Positions 1 to 56,440 of a stretch of DNA of 64,000 bases are shown here, one piece after another (the first letter of the stretch is position 1; each line of letters opens with the position of its first letter). The position numbers and the translations under genes were made by a program. Source of the DNA: Anseranas semipalmata (Eukaryota > Chordata > Aves > Anseriformes > Anseranatidae). The stretch spans positions 1,080,136-1,144,135 of the forward strand of contig VXAA01003327.1 of the NCBI GenBank assembly GCA_013399115.1. Reading direction: 5' to 3'. The notes under the pieces were generated by a model. That model was not told where the DNA came from, ran no database searches, and saw only the letters and a list, made by a program, of their open reading frames with translations.

Positions 1-780
1 ATATGAAGTTCACCAAGTGCTGGATTCTGCACCTGCAATGGCGTAATCCTAGATATATCCACAGACTGAGGAACAAGAGGCTCAAAAGCCTGCCCACAGA
101 AAGGGATCTGGTGGGTCTGGTTGAAGGCAAGTTGAAACTGAGTCAGCAGCGTGCCTCGGCAGCTGAAAGGGTCAACCATATCCTGGGGTGCATCAAGCAC
201 AACATTACTAGCTGGTCAAGGGAAGCAGTTGTCCAGCTCTACTCTGCGCTGGTGCGGCCTTGAGTACTGTGTGCAGTTTTGGGTGCCACAACAGAAGAAG
301 GACATAAAACTATTAGAGAGTGTCCAAAGGAGGGCCACAAAGATCGTGAAGGGTCTAGAGGGCAAGATGTATGCGAAGTGGCTGAGGTCACTTGGCTTGC
401 TCAGCCCAGAGAAAGAGAAGACAAGACTAAAGGGAGGCCTCATGGCAGCCTACAGCTTCCTCATGAGGGGGAGTGGAGGTGCAGGCGCTGATCTCTGCTC
501 TCTGGTGACAGCGACAGGACCCAAGGGAATGGCATGGAGCTGTGACAGGGGCAGTTCAGGCTGGATATTAAGAAAAGGTTCTTCACTGAGAAGGTGGTTG
601 GACACTGGAACAGGCACCACAGGGAAGTAGTCACCAAGCCTGCTGGAGTTCAAGAAACATCTGGACAACGCTCTCAGACATATGGTCTGATTGTTGAGTG
701 GACCTGTTGAGGAGCCAGGAGTTGGACTCCATGATCTTTGTGGGTCCCTTCCAACTCAGGATATTCTATGATTCTATGAT
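1..780 (+). mobile_element. CR1 LINE, 3' part, 5'-truncated by the window edge
   Basis: The plus strand codes broken pieces of the end of the CR1 reverse-transcriptase protein, for example LEYCVQFWVPQQKKDIKLLE and SVQRRATKIVKGLEG, interrupted by a stop near 263 and frame changes. It ends with the CR1 3' untranslated part (GTTGGACTCCATGATC) and the tail repeat ATTCTATGATTCTATGAT at about 763-780. It is a dead copy inside an ATAD2B intron, antisense to the gene. Confidence 0.93.
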
Positions 781-3005
781 TTTAACTTCACAAGTGGAGG
801 ACAGGCTCCCACTTTACATTAATTAAAATGACATTTGACAGGTTATAGCATTCTTTTCTATCACAGATCTGAAAGGTTCATGGTTGCTGGTTGGTTTCTG
901 TGTCAAGGAAGCAAAATAGATACAAAGAAACTAAACAGTTGAAAATGGAAGTGAAGAAATGGGCAATCTACAGACAGAAACATTACACAAACTGTTTAAA
1001 CAATCTAAAGCAAACATTGCCAAAGTTTTCAAATGGGAGGAAGGAGTAAGATGCATCTAAAAGGTCTTAAAAGTTTTTTTTTTATTGCATTACTAATTTG
1101 TACCACTTATGGTCTAAAAAATCAATTTTAAAAGAACTCAGAAAAATATCTTTTCTACAAAATCTCTCTTTTCACCATGTTTATAAAAAAAAGGTAATGA
1201 CAATGCTTTCAGGAAAACCTTGTTCTTAGGAGACGCTGAACAATCTTGGATTACTGAGTTAGAAGGAGATGAATAACAAGTGAATATAAAAAAAGCACTG
1301 ATCAGGTAAATTGCAGGACTGTTTGCCCTCCATCAGAGCAAAAAGACATTCAATTAATTCAAGAGGCAGTGTATTTAATAGTGATAAAAGAAAATTTCTT
1401 TGCCACTTGGTACCACTGCATCCAAAAGATTGATGGGATTCCAAAAAAGAATTAGGCAGCCAGGATTTATAAGAACAACCACAAATTCACTAAATGGGAT
1501 TTTAAATTAGAAGAATTACAAAGCCTGTGGTTTTAAACAATTGTTAACCAACTCAGAATCAGCTAAGATGTTATTTTCTTCAAAATCAGGCAGTCCAAAT
1601 AATTTTTATTTCTCAAATGTTTGCAACTTTCTTTTAAAGCATCCAGTTGAAGTCAGTGTCAGATACAGAGCAAATTACTCTCATCCAGAATGTGCATTCC
1701 TAAACTACCAAGAAAGAAATGATAAAGAAACAAAGAGACAGTCGTCTCAGCTCTGAGTAAAGATGTCCTCAAATTCCACAAAAGCTTTTTTTTTAATAGT
1801 GTTTGTAAGGTCACAGTACTTGCCTCTGTCTTGGGTGTGTTGTGAGAATTAATCCGAGTCAAATCCCTTTTCTGGAGAGGAGGAGGAGAAAAGAAAACAG
1901 TAGCATAGTATGGGATTCATAGTTCTGACAAGATATTAGCAGCTACTAGGACTTTAATGTTAATGTCTGGATGACTGTTCATATGCAGTACTCAAATTCT
2001 GTGATAACTGACACAGAACTAGGCTAAAATGTAGAAATAGTTAAAATAATAAAAACCTTATGGCATCTGGTCTGCCATGTCCTTTAGTAACACATTACTG
2101 CAGTCATATGAGTGCCCGAAGTACAACAATCACTGACATCACTGTATCAGAGAGGTCAAAAAAAAAGAGACTAAACCGATCAAAAACAGACAGAAAGACA
2201 GAATGAAATGGTTTCTGAGAAAGATTACAAACAAAAGGCCTTTTTCCTTTCCAAAAATCTTTTGGAAAAACACTCCCTCCGAACAAACAAACAATAAAAC
2301 ACAACCACTTCCTTTCCATTATAAAATAAAAATACATATTTTCATATAAGAGCAAAGATCGCCATTTAGCTAACACCATGTAAGAGTGCACAAAATACTA
2401 TTTATCTGGGAACTAAGTTTTCTGCAGCAGTTTTTTTATTTCCTTACTTGATCTCCCTACGTTCTTCCTACAGAGACCACTAATCACTTTAATTATTGGA
2501 AAAAGTCAGCAGTGTTTACTTCATATTTCATAAAATGAATTTTATCTAAAACTCATATTTTTAATAGTTCACATAACACAATACTTTCTAATTTCTTTCT
2601 TGCTGCAAATGCAATTTTCACATGGGCCAATTATCATATTTATCATACTGCATGAAAGACATCTCCTCTGTGAAGAAAACAAAATCTGCAGTCAATCACT
2701 ACAGTATATTATTGTTGAATACTGCAAAAAATGATAAGAATGGAAAATCAAATCTTCCCCATACAGTTTAGTTATATGTGACATTTACAGAAGGAACTGC
2801 AAGAAAAGAAAATAATATGCAACACACTCCATCTACTGGCAAGATACAGCAGTAGGACAATTTTTTACTATACAACATCATAACAATTAAAGAGATACTA
2901 ACGTTTTACATGCTAAGTTATACCTAAATCACTTGGCACTTATTAATTTACCAGTCACACAAAATTTCATATTGCTGATAGTTTCTTTGTCCACACATAC
3001 ACACA
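781..3005. other. Intronic sequence, nothing assigned
   Basis: A+T-rich, with no ORF of credible coding character on either strand. I looked on the minus strand for the basic ATAD2B segment expected after exon 24 and did not see it. Confidence 0.6.
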
Positions 3006-3276
3006 AAGGCAAAGCCAGACTCCTCTCATTGGTACCCAGTGACAAGAGGCAATGGGCACAAATTGAAAAACAAGACACTCAATTTTGAAGTAAAGAAAAA
3101 AATATTGTGAAGGTGGTCAAGCACTACAAAAGGTGGTACAGGCATGTCCATTCTTTGAGATACTCAAAACGCAGTTGGACACAGCCCTGTGCAACCTGTT
3201 CTGAGCAGGGGAGTTGGACCAAGATGATCCCCAGACGTCCCTCCCAACCACAGCAATTTTATGATTCTTTGATTTT
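3006..3276 (+). mobile_element. CR1 LINE 3' fragment
   Basis: A short, diverged CR1 end. It has the GACAAGAGGCAATGGGCACA block near 3041, the GGTGGTCAAGCACTACAAAA block near 3112, a GAGCAGGGGAGTTGGACCAAG block near 3204, and a decayed tail ATGATTCTTTGAT at 3261-3273. Same orientation as the other CR1 copies and antisense to ATAD2B. Confidence 0.9.
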
Positions 3277-6096
3277 ACAGCTACTTACATCACGCATTTG
3301 ACGTATGTCCCATTGTGTGTTCCCACCAGAACGCTTGCACTTTTCTCAAAACATGCAGTCAATACTGATATATTTTAAGTCACCTGTGGCAGAACTCTCC
3401 CAAATGAATTCTCAGCAACTTCTAGTAACGTAATACTTTTAAAATTCATCTACACTGTAATACATAACCCACCACAGGTGTTGCTTCAACAAGGGATATG
3501 GAAGTTGCAGATTAAATTTAACTCAGAAACACTTATCAGCATGTCTTCAAAGAGAACTACATATCTTGTGCCACATTTCTGATAGCCATCTGGTCCAATC
3601 AAATGAAAAAAAAAAACTAAAATATATTAGAAAAATTAAATACATCACAAAATAACAGGTAACTACAAAAATTAAATAATGTTTCATACAAAATACATGA
3701 TCTCAGAAAACAAACCAACGCTACATCTCATTCTTTACTGTATTAACCCTGAACAGTAAACAGGGATTTAAAGTGGGTGAGGCTGCTACACTATCCGTAG
3801 TCCACACTGTTTCTAGAGAAGATGCCTGACAATCATTTCCTTTTGGGCTCTCAAGCATTTCATCTGAATTGACATTTCTGAAGCTATTTTCTCAAGTACT
3901 GTAAACAAAGCTTCTAAAAAAATAATTTCATCAAGAAAATGTTACTATTGTTGACCTAAAAAAAAAAAAAAAAANTTTTGGACAAAAAAAAAAAAAAAAA
4001 AAAAAACTAGACCAGGACCAAAATAAACATTACCTAAGGAAAAAAATGAATTCAAATTCAAACAGCAAAAAAAGGGAGGAAAAAAAGGGAAGATTTTCAG
4101 AGTTATTAATTGGAAAATAAAGCTTTTATCCTGTGTAATTAAAATACATGAATCATTGTCCTTGTTCCTTTGCTTCTGTAATGCATTTTAGTCTTCAAAA
4201 ATCTTAGTTCTTGACCATATTCTCCAACTCTAAATCATCTCTCTTCTGAAATCCCTTCTCTAAACTACCTTCTTCCATTTATACATTTGCAATCCACTGT
4301 GTAATTTGCTGCTCTTTGAGCTCCCTTACCATCTGCCCAGTTCTGCTCTCACTTTACTCTAGCTCCTTCCTCCAACCCCTCTTCTAGACTGTCTCTCTTC
4401 CTAGTTTTTCTGTCTCTATTGAACTTAACACATCAGTCTTTAAGTGTGCCCATGTGCTACCTGAATCTCTTCTGCAGATTTCTGACTGCTCATCAGTTCC
4501 TGGTTCTCCCTCTTGATTACCAGATGCACCACATCACTCCTAGACTAGCTACCTTTCCCAGACTCATCCTTAAAAGGCAGATTTTCATTTGATTGTATTC
4601 CCAAACATCTCTTTGCCTCGAATTTTCTTTGAAATCACCAAAATACTAGCAGAAATGGTGCCTTAACACTAGCTCCTTTTCTGTTTATACACAGGAAAGT
4701 TGGCAAGTTCCTTTACTCGATGGCTCTAGTCTTCAAACAACTGCCACTGAATCCACAACACTAGATGAAGAATAGAGTAGAGGCAGAAGAGCTTCTTTTT
4801 ATACAATAGTAACCACTAAGAGCTGCTATCTCTCCTCCCTAGAGATGTCCAGCTTGAAGGTCTACAACCACTCCTGTCTCCTGCATAGCACACAGAGGCA
4901 GAAAAGATCAGCCAGAATGATAATCTCCATCTTGGGCTTCACGGGAAACTAAGAACATTGAGAACCTCCTCCCTCTGTTTTTGCCAAACAAATACAGTGC
5001 AGCTTGGATCCACATCATCAACGTATAATATATATATAACAATTTAGTCGAGCCCTAACTCTGTATGGTTGACTTTAATTCCTTTAGCAAAAGAAATTAC
5101 ACTTTTAGGAAATAAAACTATACACCTGTAATAAATTAAACTATTTGACATCAGTGCTATCATTCATATACAAACAATGTCCAATTCAGTTATCCCCATG
5201 CCTTAGAAACTCTTTCTCACCAGGAAAAAGCACCACCAGGGAGAAGACAAAGACCAATGAAAATCTGATGCTCTAATCTACCAGTTTGCCTATTAAGCAC
5301 CCGTTTGATGTTTCTGTGATATTAATTTTTTTTTCCACATCTTCAGCAGGAAAGCCATGCACAACAGTCAGTATATTCCTCATACACACTCTCTCTTATA
5401 GACTTTGTTTTCATGTGTTTATAACAAAATTTACTGTAGTGTAGTGTATTTACCTGTTCTAATCAACTCACCTCTTGAAAATAATTAGCAGTGCCTTCAA
5501 TTACCTACAACACAGTTAAGCAGTCATATACTCGTCACAATTCTAGAGACTTTGACCAATTAATTGGACTAATCCAGTAGGCTGCATCAAAAGTATCTTA
5601 ACATCTCCCAGTAATAGGTACCAACTATTGAAAACCAAGTCCCATAAAGGAAAATATATTAAAATTTGTAACTGCTTTTCTAACTTTCAGCATAATACTG
5701 TTATGTATTGCAGACAGGAACTGACTAGTGCATGTGACAGAGCATAACGCAGCACGCAGATATGTACCTGCCAATATATACACACAGTAAACAAATCTTA
5801 ACACTCTGCCAACTAAGCGATCATCTCATATTATAGTGAAAATAGCTTTTTTTTTTTTAATGTAATACATTACAAAAACAGTTATTATTCTTTATTACAA
5901 AACCAGAAATCCTGCTTCTTCACAGTTTCTTGGGCAGAAATTTCATATAATCAGAGAAAGAATATTTCTTAAAAGTTCCACATTTCATGCCTACAATTAC
6001 TTCTGGAAATAATCTGTAAGCATTAGTATAGATATGTGAAATGTTTGCCATTGGAGGTGCCTGTAATTTTGCACAGTTATCACCAAAGGTACTCAC
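3277..6096. other. Intron 24 sequence, no further exon found
   Basis: Includes an A-rich stretch with an ambiguous base at 3975 and a pyrimidine-rich stretch around 4200-4600. No C-terminal ATAD2B exon could be identified; the next exon should begin by completing a codon with first base T. A small open frame at 3813-3913 is discussed in the findings. Confidence 0.55.
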
Positions 6097-48556
<42,460 letters not shown>

Positions 48557-51500
48557 CTGAAAATAAAAAAGCATCAGACCATACTTAATTGGCTCGTTTT
48601 TACACATCCTTATAGAAAAAGAGAAAAATTAAGCTTGGTAAAAGATAACTTTAATTAATGGAAATACAGTCAGATGTAACTGATGATAAATAAAAACAGG
48701 CATCCTGAGGGTTAAACTCACTCCCCTGTCAAACTCTCAGTATTTGGCTTGCACAAAATATTAAAAATATTTATTCTGAAAGCATTACTGGAAACTATGA
48801 AAATATTTAATTTAAAATATTAAACTTTTGTATGTTTGATAATTTTTTGCTGAACAAGCATTCTGGTTCTCTCACCCATTGCATTTTTTATTTCATACCT
48901 GACATTGCTACCCCTTCCCTACTTGTAAAAGAATTAGTAGTGAAATCAAGAGAGGAAGATTAAGATACTTAGAAACACAGCATTAATTAATCCTACCGAC
49001 ATTATCTTTGTATTTAAAATGCTTAAACAGTCACATTATGCTCTTCCTTCTTGCAAGAGTTTTGCAATGTCTTCCTTTTACTGCTAAACACACAACTGAG
49101 GAGTAACTGAAAGCAGACACCATACTGTTACAGCACTTTTCATCTGACGTGTTTGGGTAACAGCGTTATACCCACTAAAACATTGGTCCTGGCACGTTTA
49201 AGAAGCACCGGAACATTACCAGAGTTCTTGCTCTGTTGCTTATCAGAGGTAACAGACAGAAACCCAAAGATTGCAGGGATTATGTGAGAGCTCTAGCTAT
49301 AGGAAGTGGACAGACGGGTAACTTGGGAGGATCCGCTACTGTCATGGTGAACTACGAAGGAAAAAGTAAGATTCTGAAAACCATAAATTTTAACTTACAG
49401 AAACAATCTTGGTTAAAAAAAAAAAACAAACACCCTCTCCTGCAACAAGAGTAACCAATTTCTGAATATCGAGGTCCAGGAATTGTCAGTGAGCACATAA
49501 ACTAAGAAAAAAAAAGATAGTTTTATTTATATGCAAGGAGATGGTTGTGGAAGTCCAGTTTATTCATCTGGCTTATTAGCAACAACAATTTTTTTTTTAC
49601 TACTGTTAATAAATCAAATTCTGGATCTGTCAAGCACCCAAGAAAAAAAGAAAAAATAAGACTTTTAGTTAGGAGGATGAAAGGCTATCACAGCACCGTA
49701 TTTAGGAAGTGGCAAAGCCCACAGAAAACCAGATGTATGGGTGCAGCTCGGTATGACAGCAGACCTGAAGAAGCTCAGCACCACTGAACCCCGGGGCTGG
49801 GCCACACGCTCCCTTGCCTGGCTACACAGCACCACTCCAACCTCCTCTGATCTTATTCTGATGCGTATCTGACCCACCCAGAAACCAAACCAGCTCACTA
49901 CAGCTTCAGAAGTTCACTCTTCTTCAGTTGGATTGGTTTCTTACCTGTTTAATGAGCTGAAACATTTCACTAAAAGATCAGAAAAATTTAAAAGATAATT
50001 CAAGGAAAAAAACACACATGAGCAAATGGCAGAGGTGAGAACAGGAATATAAAGCTGCGAGTGAAATGTGCTGTCTACATCACGTCTTAACATTTTGTCC
50101 CTGAAGACATATTTTTAACTAATATTAACTAAAATACTTATAATAATACTAATTATTAAATACAGTATTCATTATAATAGATAATTTATTATTTACAGAA
50201 CATATTTTTATTTATACTATAAATAAATACTGGTAAATACTTCTAATAGTACTAAAAATACTGAATACAAAATCTTGTAATAACTTCTAACTAGCCCACA
50301 TTCCTAAGTCATTTTAAAAGTAGTTTTAATTATGATAATTGTTTACTTGTTGAGGTAACCCCGGGAAAGCAAGATGTTTATATTACTATTCAATCTTAGG
50401 AATCATTTAACGCTGGTCAACAACAAAACAAAATACAACAAAACAAAAGCACACCATTTTCTTCCTCATCATTTCACTTCTTCAGGAAGTACATCAATTT
50501 AACTCAAGAATTCATAATATCTGTACTAGAAGATCACAATTAAAACTTTAAATTACATGAAGAAGGATTTGGGATCAAAAGCTACAATTTAGGCAAAGTG
50601 ACAGCACAAATAACAACTACCCTTCCTATGTACAAAACACCTCCACCTTGGAGAACATCGCACAACACGTCCAACCACCCAGCTGTTTTGCATGATGCTC
50701 AGCAACCACAAAAGACTGACTTTTCACTATAATACTGTACGTATTCCCTTCCGAATACTGTAAGCATTTGTACACGTACCCTATCCTTTAACCAGCCACA
50801 AGCTTATTTGTGGACTTACATAAATACACCATTATGTGCTGACCTACTCAAGCCAATTGCAGGAGGAACTTTCTTTCTGAAATTACCAGCACGGCTCTGC
50901 AGGGATGGAAGCAGAGTTTCAAGGTAATCCACAGAACCAGTTTCAAACCGGCCGGGCCAGGCAGAGAAAATGAAGCTAAGAAAGAGAAACAAACAAGTAA
51001 TGAAGCTTTATGAAGGGTAACATTAAAGCTATTTTGTGAGCAGGGAAATTAATAACGCATATTTTCCTACACTCCATCTCTACCCCTTCCCATGCAGAAA
51101 TCCTAACTCCTCCCAGGTCTCCCATGACTCCCTTTCTCTGCATTTCCTCCAGTTCCCTGCCTCTCGTCCTAAGTCTCAAAATTGGCTGGTGTTCCTAGTT
51201 TGTCAGCTATTCCTCCTGGCTATTTAGTGGTCGAAGGCAATGCAGTGAGGTAGTTACTTCCCAGCTAAGCAGTCAACTGGCAGGTCAAACAAAACACCAG
51301 CGATTAACCTGGAGACAAAAGGTACTACTTCAGGTCTCTCTCTGCTAGTGAGTTACTAATATTCACAAAATGTATAAAAAACAAGTATCCTCAAGATCTC
51401 TAGTACCGTCAAATGAAGAGATACTGGCTAATAGCTTCAAAAACTAGAAGGAAGGACAGCGTGATCACATCAGTGAAGATGTCTAAGGAACTAGCAATGC

Positions 51501-54500
51501 GGAGGTCTACTTAACAGGCAATATTTTCTGGTTATTCAGAAGATATTGTCAGTTGAGCCTCATCTGCCTGTGTATTAATTCTATGCAATAGCTTAACAAG
51601 TACAAAGCAGGTCTAAATTTGAAGACAGTCAAGCCCAAATACTAACTTCAGTTAGTACACCTGCTATAGAAGATCCACTAACATACAAAATATCTTGCTG
51701 TGAGGTAATAACAAAGCTACAACAGTAAGAAATCATTGAAAATTTAAACATATTAATAAGTATCCAAATTGCATTTTCCAGTTAACACTCTTAAAAAATT
51801 AAGCTCTAGAGAATCGAATCACACCTAGACTGCCATCCAGACTTTTCAGCTACCTACAGTAAAACACAGAATTTTCATTACTCTCAAGAGATTAGCCGAA
51901 CTGGGATATGTCAGAACAAGAAAATAAATTAATTCCAATTTGACAAACCTTTACAGAGAACAGTCTACCCACTGCCTCCTCCCATTTATAGCAGAAGAGG
52001 TCTAATGATTCCTCTGCACTCAACTTGCTCCCTCAAGTAACTGGGTCTCAAACCATTTAAACCTTTAATGATTAAAAACAGTACTTTGGTTTCAACCCAG
52101 AAACTTATTACTTAACAGTACACATTGTGAAAATGTTTAGGGACTAGAAAGAAAAATGTATGATAAAAGCATCAAACCTAAAAATTAAGAAATTAATAAT
52201 GCAATTGCAGAAGTAAGAACTAATGCAGTGAACTCAAAGCTCCTAATGAAACCCTGGCACCGAAGCAAACTCACTCGTATGCTGAGAGCAGTGCTGCTGC
52301 CAGAATGCAGGGAATATGAATGAAGAAAATCTTAATCATTTCAGAAACTGCCTGAAAGCGTACCAAAGCCACACAGCATCAGTGTTGAGAAAGGAGCTAG
52401 GCCACAAAGCAAAAACAAGCACAGAAGAAAGTACAATCTGAAAAAACTGATTTAGCATAGTCCTATTGATCTAGCAGAAATGAGGGACCCACCAAACACC
52501 AGCTGTGATCCAGAACAACCAGAACACAGTTCATCTTCTTATGGAAAGCTGTCTCACTAATAATGAGTTAAGAAGGCAACATCCGTGGTCTAGACTGAAG
52601 AATTGTAAGAGCTCATTATCATCTTTGGATTCAAGAGCATAACTGAATTTGACAGCCAAAAGAATACTTCAAATGAGCTGTTGAGCTAAGAATCTACACC
52701 AAGAGTCTTGCAGAAGCATTGGGCAAACTCTGGTAACATAACTTCATTGAAAGCAGTTGAATGATGGTAGCGATAGATCTAGTAACAAATTCAAAGTGAG
52801 TAAATAATAAAATAAATATAGCTGCATAATTATCTCAATTTTCTTTACTTTGCATGAAAAGGAGAAAGATTGGAAAATGTTTGTCAACTTCTAATACACA
52901 CATTCATGAACATGCTACAAAAACACTGATATACCGTTATTACTGCAGTCTCCTCTTCCAAATCATCCCTACACATAAATTTCAAATTCATAACCCGACA
53001 CTAAGACAACTTTGTTTATAACATTCAGAGACAAGTCTTTAAGCTTTGAAAGAACACAAACTAGAAATCAGTGAATAAAATTAAATTCTCCTTCTCAGTC
53101 TAACATCTTAGAATCTACTGGCCAGGAGAATATCTAAAGAACTCCTCACTACAGGTCTGAACAACTACCACTGGTCCGAACATCCAAAGATACCTACAGT
53201 CCAGCAGTCTTGGTAACACAGGATGAGTATGAACTACCTATCACCGCCACCTCGAAGTACATGAACACCAGTTCTTCTCACCTTTGAGTAAGGGACGACA
53301 TAACATTCAAACCACAACCACACCTTGCAATTTCAGAAGACTCCATCTGGTTTACCACAGCTTCAACTGTATTAAAACATAGGTATGCAGACCTGCTGAT
53401 ATATTTGAGTTTTCCATTATGGTAAAACTTGCTCTCCTCGCCATACATTTTGTGGGTCACACCCTTCCTCTGACTAACTCTTTGCCACACCCAGAAAGTT
53501 ACCATGATTGCTCATAACACTTCACAAATCAGACATGAGTTTCAAACCTAGTATTTTCATCCTTTCAGCTTCTATAAGCATGTTTTTCTCTTATCTAGGA
53601 TCCTTCCCATATCTAAGACATGAAATTAAGACCAACTGACATTCAATCTTCAACTGACCAATCCTATTCCTCTGCATTTTGTAAAAAGCACAGACCATTT
53701 TAATTAGTTGTTCTCATTTCTTTTTGCCCCACTGAATAAACAGGCAACACCCTGAAATTTACTTTTGTCTTAATTAAAAACAGCAAAATAAGCATAATCA
53801 AGAAATCTGTTTCAGCTACAGGTTTTTACAGATGCCTAACTTCAGTTCTCTTTTAGCTTTGGACATTTAAAAGTAAATTTTCCTCCTCATTTGACTCTTT
53901 GAAAAGACAACAGTGACTTCAGACATCTCTCAATCTGCTTATTTTTACTAACTTTGGAGAAACTGAATCCAGGTCTTCCAGTTATTTCTAACCTAATTTG
54001 AAATTCATCTTCTGAAAAACAACACAGCTTCCCAGATGCCTCAGAATATTAATAATCTGTATTAATATTTAAAAAATACACATGCAAGAAAATGTCTGCT
54101 GAAGTTCTAGCTTTCCCCCACCGCTTCATTCAAAGTTCTTGTGGAAATGGGCTGTCCATTAAAAGAAAATACATATTCTGGGTATTTAATGCATTTAATA
54201 AATATTTTTATTTCTCTAGTATAAAAAGATAAAGTTGTCTTTCCAAAATAAAACATGTACTCATGGAAAAAAAAATGTGATGGTATCCCAGTGTACCAAT
54301 TAGTTAAGCTGATCACTCATCTTTGCCCTCAGATAACTATTGAGTTAACAAACGCTTTTTCTTTTTCTGCATTTAATCTATAATGTCATTTCAAACATAC
54401 CAATGAAATAGCCAAAAACCACTCTCTATCTGTCTGTCCTGTGATTCTGGATAAGCCACTTGCTCCCTTGTGTATCAGTTTCTGCAAAAGGTAAAAAATG

Positions 54501-56049
54501 TGGATTAAAACATTAACTTCTACAGCTCTATTGCATTAAAGACCTACTTTAAGATCTGTTGGTGAGAGCTAGACAAGAACTAGGTATCCTTCCTAATGCA
54601 TTTTTGGGCTAGGCATACTAAGCAAGCAGGAAAATCAAAAGACTTCACAATCTCTTTGAGTTGTTTTTCGTTTTGCTTGTTTGGTTTCAAGTGCTAGTAA
54701 TTTGATAAAACAAATTTTCTACCATGACCATGATGAAGTCATCTGACCATAATCTACCAAATCCCTTCAAAACCTATTTCTAATGCTTTTTTATTATTAT
54801 TTAAAGTTCACTGTTTTGCTTTACAGTATCTTCACCAAAAAAAAAAGCAACTAAAGTTGTCCTTATGCACAGTACAAATTTTAAGTAACTGCAACTTGTT
54901 CATCAGAGTGTTCAAAGCAGGGAGCACACCTTGCCTTACACATATGCATTAGGTCCTGATTTTGGGATGGCACACTGCACTACCCACTCTCCAGCACCTA
55001 CACATCCTCACAAGCTCTCCCTCCATCCCATCCCCAACCCACCCCACATTTTCCTGGCAGGTGCCATTAGCCCCCCTTCTATTTGAGGGCTGCCTGCCTG
55101 CTTGGTGGGAAGAGGTAAGAGCTGATGTACTTGTCTGAGGGAAGAAGATAAGATGACTCGACTCCAGGTTGCAGCATGATACAGTGGCCTGTAGCCTCCA
55201 TACTCATGTCAGTAGGGCATGTACTGCTGCATGCTACACATCTACCTTTGGGTCCCAAAAATCCAGTGTAAGAATATCACCTAAGCCTTCAAGAAAAAGC
55301 TGAGAAAAATCTATTTGGATTAAAGCACATTAACAACCTTACTAAGAATTTCAAGTTTTATCAAGGACCTTGGGTGTTAACCTTCCCAACAGCTTGCAAA
55401 GTGACAAAGTTGGCTTAAGAGAACCCGTCTTCTCGTCAGTTCTCGAATTTGCACAATGTCATTTATCAGACCTTAACACGGGTGTTAAGGACAAGTAATA
55501 AGACTCATACTTAAGAAGTGCTTGGTGATCTTGGAATAAACAACTATTAATGCTATGTTTCATCGGTGATAAAGATAGTAAAGAATGCCTCAGTTGCAAG
55601 ATGATCAATATTCTTTTAACATTCAGTTTCTGTACTTTTTTTCAGTAAGCAATGCTTACTTCAGCAGTAGCCATTAAGAATATAAAAAATACCATCAGCT
55701 GGCCTTTTTCAGAAGAATAGATTCTTCCCAACCCATTCATCTGAAAAAACATTTTTTTGCATGGGAAGATCTGCTTTCACTCTTTCAATAGATTTCCATT
55801 TCCTAGAACTCTTCAATTTTCAAGTCAAATTATTTAATAAATGTGAAAGTTTTTAAGTTAAGAGCTTACAAGGTAAAAAAACAGAAAGCGCTGCCTACAA
55901 CACTCATTTATTGGGTGTTTTCATGTTTTCAACCATTCACCCTGCCTGTAACAGAGACACCTGTTCACATCCAGGCCGAGTGCTGAAAGGAAAAGCTGTT
56001 GAAGAACGGCTTTTGAGCTGACATCCAAAAAATTCTTGCAACCCACGGG

Positions 56050-56440
56050 CTACTTGTAGGTTCATGAAAGAAAGGGAGAGTCAGCTACATGGCAGCCTCT
56101 GCCAAACTGCGACAGAGCCCATAGAGAGCTGAGGTTTGTCCTCCACCCGTCGCTGCCCCTCTCCAAGCACTCCACCACAAGTGTTCCTCTCCTGTCTCTT
56201 GGGCCTTCCCTAAAACTAGGGTGACATTGCGAATTTCCAATTGGTAATCCCATTATAACACCAGCTGATAATCAAGGCAAGGGGCAGCAAGAGGAAGAGG
56301 GGAGGAGGGTGAGTCTCAGCTGGACCAGCAACCTGATCCCGCCCCAGCTGATCAAATGGCCGGGCAGGCGTTAATATTGGCAAGTCCGTTGCTTTCCTCA
56401 GCCGCACCGCCAACAGCGTGTGCCGCATGTGAAATCACAC
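56050..56440. promoter_or_regulatory. GC-rich patch in intron 1, candidate regulatory element
   Basis: Distinctly richer in G+C than the surrounding intron. It carries three CAGCTG E-box cores between about 56260 and 56350, a GATAATC motif, a palindromic CCAATTGG and a few CpG sites. These motifs are short and common, so the call rests mostly on base composition. Confidence 0.25.

Noticed and set aside
151..630. 159-codon plus-strand frame taken alone as a gene
   Set aside because: It is a broken piece of the CR1 reverse-transcriptase protein, running through the CR1 3' region.
3955..4006. A-rich stretch with an ambiguous base as a retroposon tail
   Set aside because: Two A runs around one N and a short TTTTGGAC; no element body adjoins them, and the N suggests a sequencing difficulty.
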